Assembly: GCA_900315835.1 (NCBI GenBank)
Contig: ONAR01000005.1
Span: 1 to 64,000, forward strand
Origin: an uncultured Prevotella sp.
GTDB lineage: Bacteria; Bacteroidota; Bacteroidia; Bacteroidales; Bacteroidaceae
DNA: 64,000 bases
Reading direction: 5' to 3'
The position numbers and the translations under genes were made by a program. Below are positions 44,339 through 53,365 of the stretch, one piece after another; the first letter of the stretch is position 1; every line of letters starts with the position of its first letter. The notes below the pieces were generated by a model. The model did no database searches. It was not told where the DNA came from and saw nothing but the letters and a program-made list of their open reading frames with translations.

Positions 44339-45904
44339 ATGGAGCAGATAAAGAATAAATATCCCGTAGGCATACAGACCTTTGAGAAGATAATTAAGGA
44401 GAAGATGACCTACGTTGACAAGACTCGGTTTGTCTATAAGTTGACTCATGGGACACAGAACAACTTCTTGAGCCGCCCTCGCCGCTTCGGCAAGTCGCTG
44501 CTTGTCTCTACTTTGCAAGCCTACTTTGAGGGCAGGAAGGAACTCTTCAAGGGTCTCGCCATTGAGAAGCTGGAGACGGAGTGGACGAAGTATCCTGTCA
44601 TCCACCTCGACTTAAGCCGTGGGAAATATTACAGTGTTGAGAACCTGCACGGGGTGCTGAATATGGTTCTTGGCATCTGCGAGGAGCCTTACCACATAGT
44701 GCCTGCAGATCTGCGTGACTACAGCGCACGCCTGAACACGATTATCCGCACGGCCGTCAAGCAGACGGGACAGAAGGCTGTGATTCTCATTGATGAGTAC
44801 GATGCCCCCATGCTCGACAGCATCGCTGACGGAAACCTGCAGAAGCAGATCAGAAATATCATGCGCGACTTCTTCAGTCCACTGAAAGCCAACGAAGGGA
44901 TTGAGCGGTTTGTCTTTCTGACGGGCATCACCAAGTTCTCACAGTTGAGCATCTTCTCCGAGCTGAACAACATTACCAACATCAGCATGAAGGATGACTA
45001 TGCTGCTATCTGCGGAATCACCGAGCAAGAGATGCTCGACAATTTTCAGGAAGGTATCGCGGAGACAGCCCAGGCCAATGGCATGACCTACGACGAGGTG
45101 GTGGATAAGCTGCGGCAGCAGTACGACGGCTACCGCTTCTCAGCCAACGGCGAGAATATCTATAACCCTTACAGTCTGCTGAATGCTTTCACCGACAAAG
45201 ACTTCCAAAACTATTGGTTCTCTTCCGGCACACCGACCTTTCTCTTGGAGTTGATGCGCGACAACGGCATGCTCGTCCCCGACCTTGAAGATGTGATGGC
45301 AACGAAAGACCAGTTCGACGCACCCACGGAGCAAGCCTCCGATCCTGTACCCATCTTGTACCAGAGCGGCTACATCACTATCAAGAATTACGAATATGGC
45401 GTTTACACGCTTGCCTTCCCCAATGAAGAGGTCAGGCAGGGTTTCAACACTTTTACGCTCAACTACTTGGCTCCCACCTATGGCCGGCAGCGCACGTCCT
45501 TTGGACTGCGTTTCGGCAATGCCATGCGGGCCGACGACATCGACAGTGCCATGGAGGCCTTGCGTGTTTTCCTCGCCGGATTTCCTTATGACGTTCATCT
45601 CAACCATGAGAAAGATTTCCAAGCTATTATCTATACGATCTTTGAGGTGCTTAACTTCACCATACAGGCAGAGGCACGTACCGCACAGGGGCGCGTGGAC
45701 ATCTTAGTGCAGACCAAGACATCCATCTTTGTCATGGAACTGAAACTTGACAAGTCGGCCGAAGAGGCTTTAGCGCAGATTGACGACAAGGCTTATGCAC
45801 TGCCATGGAAGCACGACGGCAGACACGTTTTCAAGGTCGGTATCAACTTTTCTATAAAGGAAAGAACAGTGACTGAGTGGAAATACGTGGAGGCGCAGAA
45901 ATAA
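44339..45904 (+). CDS. AAA-ATPase-like / PD-(D/E)xK nuclease protein inside the hsd locus
   Basis: 521 residues. Residues 10-330 are an AAA-ATPase-like domain with Walker A RPRRFGKSLLVSTL and Walker B AVILIDEYDAPML; the last 120 residues are a PD-(D/E)xK nuclease domain (GRVDILVQTKTSIFVMELKLD, with Asp and Glu-x-Lys). The family is abundant in Bacteroidetes genomes, often in many copies; function is unproven and mobile-element or defence roles have been proposed. It separates hsdS from hsdR and has its own promoter, so it is probably an insertion into the operon or an added defence gene. hsdR starts 10 bp later. Confidence 0.9.
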   Translation: MEQIKNKYPVGIQTFEKIIKEKMTYVDKTRFVYKLTHGTQNNFLSRPRRFGKSLLVSTLQAYFEGRKELFKGLAIEKLETEWTKYPVIHLDLSRGKYYSVENLHGVLNMVLGICEEPYHIVPADLRDYSARLNTIIRTAVKQTGQKAVILIDEYDAPMLDSIADGNLQKQIRNIMRDFFSPLKANEGIERFVFLTGITKFSQLSIFSELNNITNISMKDDYAAICGITEQEMLDNFQEGIAETAQANGMTYDEVVDKLRQQYDGYRFSANGENIYNPYSLLNAFTDKDFQNYWFSSGTPTFLLELMRDNGMLVPDLEDVMATKDQFDAPTEQASDPVPILYQSGYITIKNYEYGVYTLAFPNEEVRQGFNTFTLNYLAPTYGRQRTSFGLRFGNAMRADDIDSAMEALRVFLAGFPYDVHLNHEKDFQAIIYTIFEVLNFTIQAEARTAQGRVDILVQTKTSIFVMELKLDKSAEEALAQIDDKAYALPWKHDGRHVFKVGINFSIKERTVTEWKYVEAQK

Positions 45905-45914
45905 CAACCAGTCT

Positions 45915-48242
45915 ATGAACGAAAGCGATACACGACTTCACAAGATTGACCCACAGCTGAAGGCGGCTGGCTGGGGCGTGGTGGACGACAGCTATGTCAC
46001 GACGGAATACTACTTTACCAACGGTAAGGTGAGTAAGACCGTGAAGAACAAGCCGAAGAAGGCCGACTACGTGCTCATCTACCGCAATGTGAAATTGGCT
46101 ATCGTCGAGGCCAAGAGCGACGAGGTGGGCTACAAGGAGGGCGTGGCTCAGGCCAAGGACTACGCCTCGACGCTCGACATCCGCTTCACCTATGCGGCCG
46201 ACGGCGACCATATCTACGAGATTGACCGCGACCCGCAATGCGGCGGCGAGCATGAGGTGGACCACTTCCCCACCCCGCAGACGCTGTGGCAACGGCAGTT
46301 CGGCAAGGCCGACTACTGGCGCGACAAATTCCGCATGGAGCCCTTCTATCAGGATAGCCAAAAGCGAATGCGCTACTATCAGGAGATTGCCGTCAACCAC
46401 GTGCTCGACGCCATCGCACGCGGCGAGAAGCGCATCCTGCTCACCCTCGCCACGGGTACGGGAAAGACCTTCATCGCCTTCCAAATAGCTTGGAAGCTCT
46501 TTCAAACCAAATGGAATGTGGCAGGAACAAACACCCGACCGAAAGTGCTCTTCCTCACCGACCGCAACGTATTGGCCGACCAAGCCTATAGAAGTTTCAA
46601 CGGATTCGCGGAAGACGCACGGTTGAGAATCAGGCCGGGATCCGTAGGCAAGGAGGGTAAGGTGCCGACCAACGGTTCTATCTTCTTCACCATCTTCCAG
46701 ACATTCATGGCGGGCGACGAGCCTTACTTCGGCCAATACCCCAAGGATTTCTTCGACCTCATCATCATCGACGAGTGCCACCGCGGCGGCGCCAATGACG
46801 AGAGCACCTGGCGCGGCATCATGGAGTACTTCGACTCGGCGGTGCAGCTCGGACTGACGGCCACACCGCGCGTCGCGATGAACGTGAACACCTATCAGTA
46901 TTTCTCTTACCACGCTTACGAATACTCCCTGCGGCAGGGCATCGACGACGGTTTCCTCACGCCCTTCCGCCACTTCAACATGAAGTCGACCATCGATGAA
47001 TACCATTACACGCCCGACGACGTAGTGCTGGCTGGTGAGGTGGACCCCGCAAAGACCTACACCGAACAGAACTTCTACCACGGCGACATCAAGATTGCCG
47101 AGCGCGACCGAGGTCGTGTACGTCAGTTCATGGACAAGATGGGCAGCCCCAACGAGAAGACGATTGTCTTCTGCGCCACACAGGAGCATGCCGCCATCAT
47201 CCGCGACATGATCAACCAATATCATCAGGAGCAGACGGGCGACTACAACAGCGACTACTGCGTGCGCGTAACCGCCAACGACGGCGAAATGGGTGATAAG
47301 TATCTCGAGGAATTTGAGGATACGGAGAAGACCATCCCCACCATTCTCACGACGAGTGAGAAGCTCTCGACAGGTGTCGACGCGAAGAGCGTGAGGAACA
47401 TCGTGCTGATGCGCCCCGTCAATTCGATGATTGAGTTTAAGCAGATTATCGGCCGTGGCACGCGGCTCTTCGACGGTAAGTATTTCTTCACGGTATTCGA
47501 CTTTGTCAAGGCTTACGAGCATTTCGCCCAACCGGAGTGGGATGGTGAAGCCGTCTGCCCGGTCTGCGGCAACAACCCCTGCACCTGCAAGAAGCATGGA
47601 CCCAAAGATCCGCCTTCCTTCCCCATCGACCCCTCAAAACCATCGAAGCCTCTTCCCCATAAAAAGTCCACCGTTGAGATCATGCTCTCCGACGGCAAGC
47701 GGCGCGCCATCCAGTATCAGAGTGAGGTGATGTTTTGGAGTCCTGACGGCCGACCGGTTCCTGCGCAGGACTTCATCAAGGAGATGTACGGCCGTCTGCC
47801 CGAGTTTTATTCCTCCATCGACGACCTGCAGCAGCAATGGGCCAATCCCATGACGCGTGAGACGCTGTTGAACAAACTGGCGCAGGCGGGCTACGACGAG
47901 GAGGTGCTCGACCGCATCCGCCATATCATCGACGCCGACGACAGCGACCTGCTCGATGTGCTGGAATATATCTCGTATGCGGTGAGTCCCATCGAACGGA
48001 AGCAGCGCGCCGAACGCACCCGCAGCTATGCCGACTCGCTGACGCCGGCGCAGAAGAGCTTCGTCAACTACATCATCGTGGCGTATGTGGAGAATGGGGT
48101 CAAGGAGTTGGGCCGCACCAATCTCCCCGGTCTCATCGAACAGAAGTTCAGCGACGTCCAGACGGGTATCGAACAACTCGGCGGCATCGCTGCCGCCCAG
48201 CAGGTGTACAACAATTTCCAGAAGCAGCTGTACCTGTCGTGA
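45915..48242 (+). CDS. hsdR: Type I restriction-modification system, endonuclease subunit HsdR
   Basis: 775 residues. An N-terminal PD-(D/E)xK nuclease (ADYVLIYRNVKLAIVEAKSD) precedes a superfamily 2 translocase: Walker A LLTLATGTGKTFIAFQ, DECH box LIIIDECHRGG, LTATPR, and motif VI GRGTRLFDG. A C-terminal helical domain of the EcoEI R type binds HsdM-HsdS. It cuts unmethylated DNA after translocation. A CPVCGNNPCTCKKHG stretch near residue 550 may bind zinc. The gene is intact. Confidence 0.95.
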   Translation: MNESDTRLHKIDPQLKAAGWGVVDDSYVTTEYYFTNGKVSKTVKNKPKKADYVLIYRNVKLAIVEAKSDEVGYKEGVAQAKDYASTLDIRFTYAADGDHIYEIDRDPQCGGEHEVDHFPTPQTLWQRQFGKADYWRDKFRMEPFYQDSQKRMRYYQEIAVNHVLDAIARGEKRILLTLATGTGKTFIAFQIAWKLFQTKWNVAGTNTRPKVLFLTDRNVLADQAYRSFNGFAEDARLRIRPGSVGKEGKVPTNGSIFFTIFQTFMAGDEPYFGQYPKDFFDLIIIDECHRGGANDESTWRGIMEYFDSAVQLGLTATPRVAMNVNTYQYFSYHAYEYSLRQGIDDGFLTPFRHFNMKSTIDEYHYTPDDVVLAGEVDPAKTYTEQNFYHGDIKIAERDRGRVRQFMDKMGSPNEKTIVFCATQEHAAIIRDMINQYHQEQTGDYNSDYCVRVTANDGEMGDKYLEEFEDTEKTIPTILTTSEKLSTGVDAKSVRNIVLMRPVNSMIEFKQIIGRGTRLFDGKYFFTVFDFVKAYEHFAQPEWDGEAVCPVCGNNPCTCKKHGPKDPPSFPIDPSKPSKPLPHKKSTVEIMLSDGKRRAIQYQSEVMFWSPDGRPVPAQDFIKEMYGRLPEFYSSIDDLQQQWANPMTRETLLNKLAQAGYDEEVLDRIRHIIDADDSDLLDVLEYISYAVSPIERKQRAERTRSYADSLTPAQKSFVNYIIVAYVENGVKELGRTNLPGLIEQKFSDVQTGIEQLGGIAAAQQVYNNFQKQLYLS

Positions 48243-48263
48243 GACGTGTGGGCTGAAATGGGC

Positions 48264-49173
48264 TTATGCGAACAAGTCATCTGCCACGACGACACGCTGC
48301 ACCTTGCCGCTATGTTTACCTGTAGCAAGACCGTAAGTGATATCCACTTGCGCACCTTCCTGCTTTTCATCTCCTCGTTGGAACCAAGAGGAGACGGCGG
48401 TGCGTACGCCAGCTATGCCCAACGCCTGTTTGATTTGAGGGATGTGCTGCCAGCAAACCTGCTCAAAGGCAACGCCACGCCAAGACCGCATGATGGAAGA
48501 CGTGAGATTGTCGTTCATGAATGTTGATTCCTGCTGATGTGGTTCCACATATTTCAACCAGAACAGACAGAAGTTGTCGATAAGTTTGTAGTATTCATCC
48601 CTTTCCTTGCCGTAAGGGGAGTAACGCAGGATGAAATCACTCTCAACAAGAGAAGCCAACGTATTGCTGAGTCCTCCTCCAAGAGGCAGCTTGGTGGCCC
48701 GGGCTATCTCCTCTCGGGTGAAACCGTAGTTGCGTGTAGAAAGCAACCGGATGATTTTCTTGCAATCATCAGCATTGGTAAAGATTGCCCGGAAGAGACG
48801 ATTGTACTCATCCGGGAGCCTCGGCTTATTGCCAAAGAGTATTTGGTCTGTGTTTTGCCCGAAACTGAGTCCTTTGCGGAAATAGCTCAGATAATAAGGT
48901 ATGCCACCAAACACCATGTAGCTTTGCAGGATGTCATAACGGGAGAAAGCGATATCTTCGTGATCGAAATACTGCTCGCATTCGCCAAGGGTGAACGGCG
49001 AAAGTTTTATCTCGCAGGTGAGACGGCCATACAGTCCTCCCTTGCTTCGTGAGATTGAGGAACGTCTTGCCCACACGACGGCGACCATATACCGCCACGA
49101 ATTCCGGACGGTCACTCTCATAGAGTCTTTCCAACTCTTCCTGCTCATGCTTACGGCCTATGATGCTACTCAT
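48264..49173 (-). pseudogene. Broken ATPase of the archaeal-type ATP-binding (DUF234) family
   Basis: The first 38 codons (MSSIIGRKHEQEELERLYES ... YGRRRVGKTFL) give the N-terminus and Walker A. The frame then shifts near 49050-49060 and the rest continues in another frame from SKGGLYGRLTCEIKLSPFTLGECEQYF through a DUF234-like C-terminus. Intact members are roughly 370-390 residues; the segment between GKTFL and this point, including Walker B, is missing. A deletion not divisible by three explains both. The remnant is otherwise well kept, so the loss looks recent. Confidence 0.85.
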
Positions 49174-49250
49174 ATCTCATATTTAATGCTATATTCTGCC
49201 GCATGCCATAATTCACGAGTCTGACGCCTTATATTGTAACGCGGAGTGCA

Positions 49251-50474
49251 TTACTTTGCCAATTGTGCCACCGCAGCAGCCAACTGGTCCAGGGCCTGCT
49301 TGAGGATTGCACGGGGCGTAGCGACATTGAGGCGCATGAAGCCGTGACCCTCACGCTTGCCGAACATCTCGCCATCGTTGAGCGCCAGATGGGCCTTGTC
49401 GATGAAGAGGTCGAGCAGCGCCTCATGGCTGAGGCCCAGCTGGCGGCAGTCGAGCCATACCAGGAAAGAGGCCTGCGGCCGCCACGGACGGATGCCGGGG
49501 ATGTGGTCGCGGCAATAATCCTCTACAAAGCGCACATTATCCTCCACGTAAGCCAGCATGGCCTTGCGCCACGGCTCACCCTGCTCATAGGCCGCAATGG
49601 TAGCGATGGGTGCAAACAGCGTGGGGTCGTCCATCTCGTTGGCCGTCAGCCAATGGTAGAAGCGCGTACGAATCTCCTGGTTAGGCACGATGGCGTAGCT
49701 GCTCACGATACCCGCGATGTTGAACGTCTTCGACGGCGCCTGGAAGGTGATGCTGTTCTCGCGCGCCTCATCGGAGACCGACGCAAACGGCACATGCTTA
49801 TGCCCAAAGATGGCCATGTCGCAATGAATCTCGTCGCTGATGACGAGGATGTGGTGGCGGTAGCAGAAGTCGGCCAACCGGACCAGCGTCTCACGGCTCC
49901 AGCAGATGCCCGCAGGGTTGTGGGGATTGCAGAGGATGAGCACGCGGCACTTGTCATCGGCCACCTTCTCGAGGTTGTCGAAGTCCATCTCATACGAGCC
50001 GTTGTTCTCGCGTAGCGGGTTGTAAACCACCTCGCGGCCGTTGCCCTCGGGTACGAGGCGGAAGGGATGATACACCGGCGGCTGGATGATGACCTTCTCG
50101 TCGGGGCGGGTGAAGATATTGATGACCAAGCCGATACCTTTGACGATGCCGGGGATGAACGACAGCCACTCGCGCTTGACGCGCCACTGATGGTGCACGT
50201 CAATCCAGTTGATGATGCTCGTCCACAGCTCCTCCGGCACCACGGTGTAGCCGAAGAGCGAATGCTCCATGCGCTTCTTCAGGGCGTCGGTGATGAAGGC
50301 CGGCGTCTCAAAATCCATATCGGCCACCCACAAGGGCAGCAGGTCGTCGCGACCCCATCGGGGCAAAAGGGCGCCATGTTTCAGGTCACCACTACCCGAC
50401 CGGTCGACAATCTTGTCGAAATCATAGCCACCCGCCGTTGCAGCGGAATGGTTCAGCGATGTATTGTTTGTCAT
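49251..50474 (-). CDS. MalY/PatB-family aminotransferase (cystathionine beta-lyase type)
   Basis: 407 residues. PLP fold-type I with family motifs LLPLWVADMDFETP, LCNPHNPAGICWSRE, ISDEIHCDMAIFGHKH and the PLP Lys in QAPSKTFNIAG. PatB/MalY enzymes split cystathionine or cysteine into homocysteine or sulfide plus pyruvate and ammonia. The gene follows the cystathionine gamma-synthase-like gene by 39 bp on the same strand, which supports a transsulfuration role in methionine synthesis. Confidence 0.92.
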   Translation of the reverse strand: MTNNTSLNHSAATAGGYDFDKIVDRSGSGDLKHGALLPRWGRDDLLPLWVADMDFETPAFITDALKKRMEHSLFGYTVVPEELWTSIINWIDVHHQWRVKREWLSFIPGIVKGIGLVINIFTRPDEKVIIQPPVYHPFRLVPEGNGREVVYNPLRENNGSYEMDFDNLEKVADDKCRVLILCNPHNPAGICWSRETLVRLADFCYRHHILVISDEIHCDMAIFGHKHVPFASVSDEARENSITFQAPSKTFNIAGIVSSYAIVPNQEIRTRFYHWLTANEMDDPTLFAPIATIAAYEQGEPWRKAMLAYVEDNVRFVEDYCRDHIPGIRPWRPQASFLVWLDCRQLGLSHEALLDLFIDKAHLALNDGEMFGKREGHGFMRLNVATPRAILKQALDQLAAAVAQLAK

Positions 50475-50513
50475 AGCCGTAAGTCTATTAAATAACGTGT
50501 TATGTGAGCTGTA

Positions 50514-51689
50514 TTACTTGTGCAGTGCCTGCTCCATATCCTCAGCCAGGTCGTCGACATCCTCCAGCCCCACGCTGATGCGGATGGTCGTGTCGAACAC
50601 ATCCATGTTGGCCCGCTCCTCGGCCGTAAAGTTGCCGAAGATGGTGGAATACGGGTGGATGGCCAGCGTCTTGTTGTCAAAGAGATTGGTGGCGCGGTGG
50701 ATGACCTTCAAGTTGTTGAGGAAGTTGAAACAAGCCTCCTCGCTCTCCAAGTCGAAGCAGATCATGGCGCCCGCTGTGGGTCCGAACTGCCGCTGTGCCA
50801 GCTCATGGTAAGGATTATCGGCCAAGCCCACGTAGTTGACGCTGACGATGCCAGGCATGCGCTGCATGCGGCGCGCCAGCTCCAAGGTGTTGGCCGACTC
50901 CATGGCGTAACGAGCTGCGAGCGTCTCCAGACCGAGCGTCTGCATATAGGCGGCATGCGGCGTCATGTAAGCACCGAAGTTGAAAAGAATCTCACCCTTG
51001 ATGCGCTGCTGGAAACCTTTCACCGTACCGTAGTCGATAATCAGTCCGCCAAGCGACGTGGCGCCACCACTGATATATTTGGTTGAGGACACCACTTCGA
51101 TGTCGGCACCCAAGCTGTGGACCGAGAACTCGGTGAAGGGAATGACCGTCGTGTCGACGACCAGCGGCACCTGATGGCGGTGAGCCACTTCGGCGATGGC
51201 CTTGATATCGACCACCTCCATCTGCGGGTTGGTGATGATCTCCATGAAGACGCAGCAGGTGTTGGCGTCAATGCTCCGCTCCACCTCTTCCACATTGGTC
51301 AGGTCGACGAGCCTCGTCTCGATGCCGAAACGGCGCAGCGTGTTATAGAGCAGGTCGAAGGTATTGCCGAACATGTGGCGTGAGGTCACGATGTTTTTAC
51401 CGCTTGCAGTCAGGGCGAGCATCGTCATGCTGATGGCCGCCATACCGCTGTTCATTGCCGTCACGTCGTTGGCACCGGTCAGTGCCTTGACACGGCGCTC
51501 GAAATTGGTCACTGTGGGGTTGGCCGTACGCGAATAGTCGGGTGCGATGACCCGCCCTGTAAAGGCATCAGCCATATCTTTGGCCGTATCAAACTCGTAG
51601 GCTACGGCGTTATACACGGGCATGCTCAGCGCCCCGTATGCATCGCGGCGCTCATAGGGCAAGGAAACAGCAATCGTTCTCTTCTTCAT
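50514..51689 (-). CDS. Cys/Met-metabolism PLP enzyme (cystathionine gamma-synthase or O-acetylhomoserine sulfhydrylase type)
   Basis: 391 residues. The signatures are DYSRTANPTVTNFERRVKAL, AMNSGMAAIS, FMEIITNPQMEVVDI, and the PLP Lys in VVSSTKYISGG. It joins an activated homoserine to cysteine or sulfide. Together with the next gene (MalY type) it would turn homoserine ester plus cysteine into homocysteine. A terminator-like hairpin ends only 12 bp before its ATG, so expression may depend on read-through. Confidence 0.9.
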   Translation of the reverse strand: MKKRTIAVSLPYERRDAYGALSMPVYNAVAYEFDTAKDMADAFTGRVIAPDYSRTANPTVTNFERRVKALTGANDVTAMNSGMAAISMTMLALTASGKNIVTSRHMFGNTFDLLYNTLRRFGIETRLVDLTNVEEVERSIDANTCCVFMEIITNPQMEVVDIKAIAEVAHRHQVPLVVDTTVIPFTEFSVHSLGADIEVVSSTKYISGGATSLGGLIIDYGTVKGFQQRIKGEILFNFGAYMTPHAAYMQTLGLETLAARYAMESANTLELARRMQRMPGIVSVNYVGLADNPYHELAQRQFGPTAGAMICFDLESEEACFNFLNNLKVIHRATNLFDNKTLAIHPYSTIFGNFTAEERANMDVFDTTIRISVGLEDVDDLAEDMEQALHK

Positions 51690-51700
51690 GAGTTACTTGT

Positions 51701-51737
51701 AAAAAAGAACATCTTTCTCCGATGTGAAGAAAGATGT
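51701..51737 (-). terminator. Terminator or attenuator before the Cys/Met enzyme gene
   Basis: Perfect 10-bp arms ACATCTTTCT (51709-51718) and AGAAAGATGT (51728-51737), then on the minus strand TTCTTTTTT. It lies between the small membrane-protein gene and the sulfur gene, 12 bp before the latter's ATG. Confidence 0.75.
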
Positions 51738-51754
51738 AAGCATATTTTAATAAG

Positions 51755-51964
51755 TCAATCGACTGCGTTATAGCCTCTCGTACTGTTTTCCTTCATGATG
51801 TCGCGGATGTTCTTCTCCACATACTCACCACCCTGATGGGCCGTTGGATCCGGATGATGAGGCACATCCTCAACATAATGGAAGTTTTTATAATGCAGTT
51901 CGCCGATGCCCCAAAGCAGGCAGGCTACCACGATAAAGCCGATAAAAGCCAGTGCAATATTCAT
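51755..51964 (-). CDS. Small single-pass membrane protein
   Basis: 69 residues. An N-terminal membrane helix (IALAFIGFIVVACLLWGI) is followed by a polar tail with HYVEDVPHHPDP and EYVEKNIRDIMKENSTRGYN. No family recognised. It has an ideal promoter (51993-52024) and a terminator just after its stop, so it is a real, separately expressed gene. The relation to the downstream sulfur genes is through possible terminator read-through only. Confidence 0.8.
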   Translation of the reverse strand: MNIALAFIGFIVVACLLWGIGELHYKNFHYVEDVPHHPDPTAHQGGEYVEKNIRDIMKENSTRGYNAVD

Positions 51965-51992
51965 AATAGCGCTTAATAATTTTATTTTTCCG

Positions 51993-52024
51993 CAAAGTTA
52001 GCTAAATTATTCCTTCCCCCCAAA
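51993..52024 (-). promoter_or_regulatory. Promoter of the small membrane-protein gene
   Basis: Minus-strand TTTG (52021-52024), 20-bp spacer, TAACTTTG (51993-52000), 28 bp before the ATG. Confidence 0.7.
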
Positions 52025-52044
52025 TCGTTTCACGGCTTTTTTAC

Positions 52045-52052
52045 TAATTTTG
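52045..52052 (+). promoter_or_regulatory. -7 box TAATTTTG of the DjlA-like gene
   Basis: TAATTTTG 39 bp before the ATG at 52092. Confidence 0.5.
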
Positions 52053-52091
52053 CACTCATATTCTCATTCATGAATTAACGACAATACGGAT

Positions 52092-52895
52092 ATGGCATAC
52101 GGAAAATGGATAGGCGGTTTCTTAGGCATGATGGTCGCCGGCCCCCTTGGGGCCATTGCAGGCTTTGTGCTTGGCTCCCTCTTTGACAACGCGGCGGACA
52201 GTGCCACTACCGCTTCTGACGGCAACGGACAGTTCAACGGCCCTTACGACGGTTATCAGACGCAGCAACAGGCTTACGAGGGGCAGCGCAACACGTTCCG
52301 CTTCTCGCTCTTAGTGCTGGCCTCCTACATCATCCGCGCCGACGGCAAGGTGATGCATTCCGAGATGAACACGGTCAGACAATGGCTGCGCATCAACTTC
52401 GGCGACGAGGCTGTGGTACAAGGTGATGAAATCCTTCGCAAGCTCTTTGAGCAGCAGAACCGACTGGGTATGACAGAGTTCCGCACGGCGGTGATGGATA
52501 GTTGCCGTCAACTGCGTCAGATTATGCCTTATGAGCAGCGCCTTCAGTTGCTCCACTTCCTCGTCACCATTGCCCAGGCCGATGGTGTGGTGGTGGATGC
52601 CGAAGTCAATGCGTTGCGCGAATGCACCATCGAACTGGGTCTTTCGGTCGCCGACCTTGAGGGTATGCTCAACCTTCGCGACGCCGGTTCATCGCTCGAT
52701 GCGGCCTACAAGGTGTTGGGCGTATCGCCTTCGGCTACCGACGACGAGGTGAAAGCAGCCTACCGCAAACTCGCACTGAAGAACCATCCCGACCGTGTGG
52801 CTTCACTTGGCGAGGATGTGCGCAAAGCCGCTGAGCAGAAATTCCAGGAGATCAATGCCGCCATGGAGACGGTGAAGAAAGCCAGGGGGCTGTGA
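52092..52895 (+). CDS. TerB/DnaJ-domain protein (DjlA-like co-chaperone)
   Basis: 267 residues. A Gly-rich hydrophobic N-terminus ([28 protein letters not shown]) may insert in the membrane, as in DjlA. Residues 70-190 form a TerB-like helical domain ([40 protein letters not shown]). Residues 205-267 are a J domain with [14 protein letters not shown], including the HPD that stimulates DnaK. It likely recruits DnaK to the inner membrane. Confidence 0.9.
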   Translation: MAYGKWIGGFLGMMVAGPLGAIAGFVLGSLFDNAADSATTASDGNGQFNGPYDGYQTQQQAYEGQRNTFRFSLLVLASYIIRADGKVMHSEMNTVRQWLRINFGDEAVVQGDEILRKLFEQQNRLGMTEFRTAVMDSCRQLRQIMPYEQRLQLLHFLVTIAQADGVVVDAEVNALRECTIELGLSVADLEGMLNLRDAGSSLDAAYKVLGVSPSATDDEVKAAYRKLALKNHPDRVASLGEDVRKAAEQKFQEINAAMETVKKARGL

Positions 52896-52904
52896 GTAGT
52901 AGAA

Positions 52905-53330
52905 GAAGGCCGGAAGGCCAGAAGGCCGGAAGTATAGAAGTCCGGAAGTCCAGAAGGCCGGAAGTATAGAAGGCCGGAAGTATAGAAGGCCGGAAGGCCA
53001 GAAGGCCGGAAGTATTGAAGGCCGGAAGTATAGAAGTCCGGAAGTCCAGAAGTCCGGAAGTCCAGTCAAATGGCTGCTTAACGACTTGTATAGACAAGTT
53101 CTTCCTCCTAACCCCCTGCTTATTGTAATGACGGGACTTCCGGACTTCTAGACTTCTGGACTTCTAAAAAACTCCCTGCTTACTGTAATGACTGGACTTC
53201 TGGACTTCCGGACTTCTGGACTTCTAAAAAACTCCCTGCTTACTGTAATGACTGGACTTCTGGACTTCCGGACTTCTAAAAAGCCCCCTCTTCTGGACTT
53301 CTAAAAAGCCCCCTCTTCCGGACTTCTAAG
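52905..53330. repeat. Large GGACTTCY / GGAAGTCC repeat block
   Basis: 52905-53064 carries the repeat as GGAAGTCC, GGAAGTAT and GGAAGGCC units; 53133-53330 carries it in the opposite orientation. The right part also has a longer repeat of about 60 bp containing CTTCTAAAAAACTCCCTGC and TACTGTAATGACTGG, at 53158-53275. The two halves could pair. No gene is seen in 52896-53363. Confidence 0.8.
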
Positions 53331-53365
53331 CAAAAAGGGGAGCCGTAAAGGCTCCCTTTTTGCTT
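53328..53365. terminator. Strong bidirectional terminator
   Basis: AAGCAAAAAGGGGAGCC and GGCTCCCTTTTTGCTT pair around GTAAA. It overlaps the stop codon of the zinc-ribbon gene and gives a U-run in both directions. Confidence 0.85.

Noticed and set aside
45852..47597. Long antisense open frame opposite hsdR
   Set aside because: It mirrors hsdR codons in GC-rich DNA and has no domain; hsdR on the other strand is certain. Similar long antisense frames opposite ligA (5133-6308), the RyR gene (11036-12430) and the PdxA-like gene (60290-61525) were rejected for the same reason.
48246..49052. Plus-strand frames opposite the broken ATPase
   Set aside because: The minus strand encodes recognisable ATPase segments; the plus frames have no domain.
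52803..53097. Open frames reading repeated LPDFWTSG or similar
   Set aside because: They are translations of the GGACTTCY repeats; the same happens at 24748-25005.
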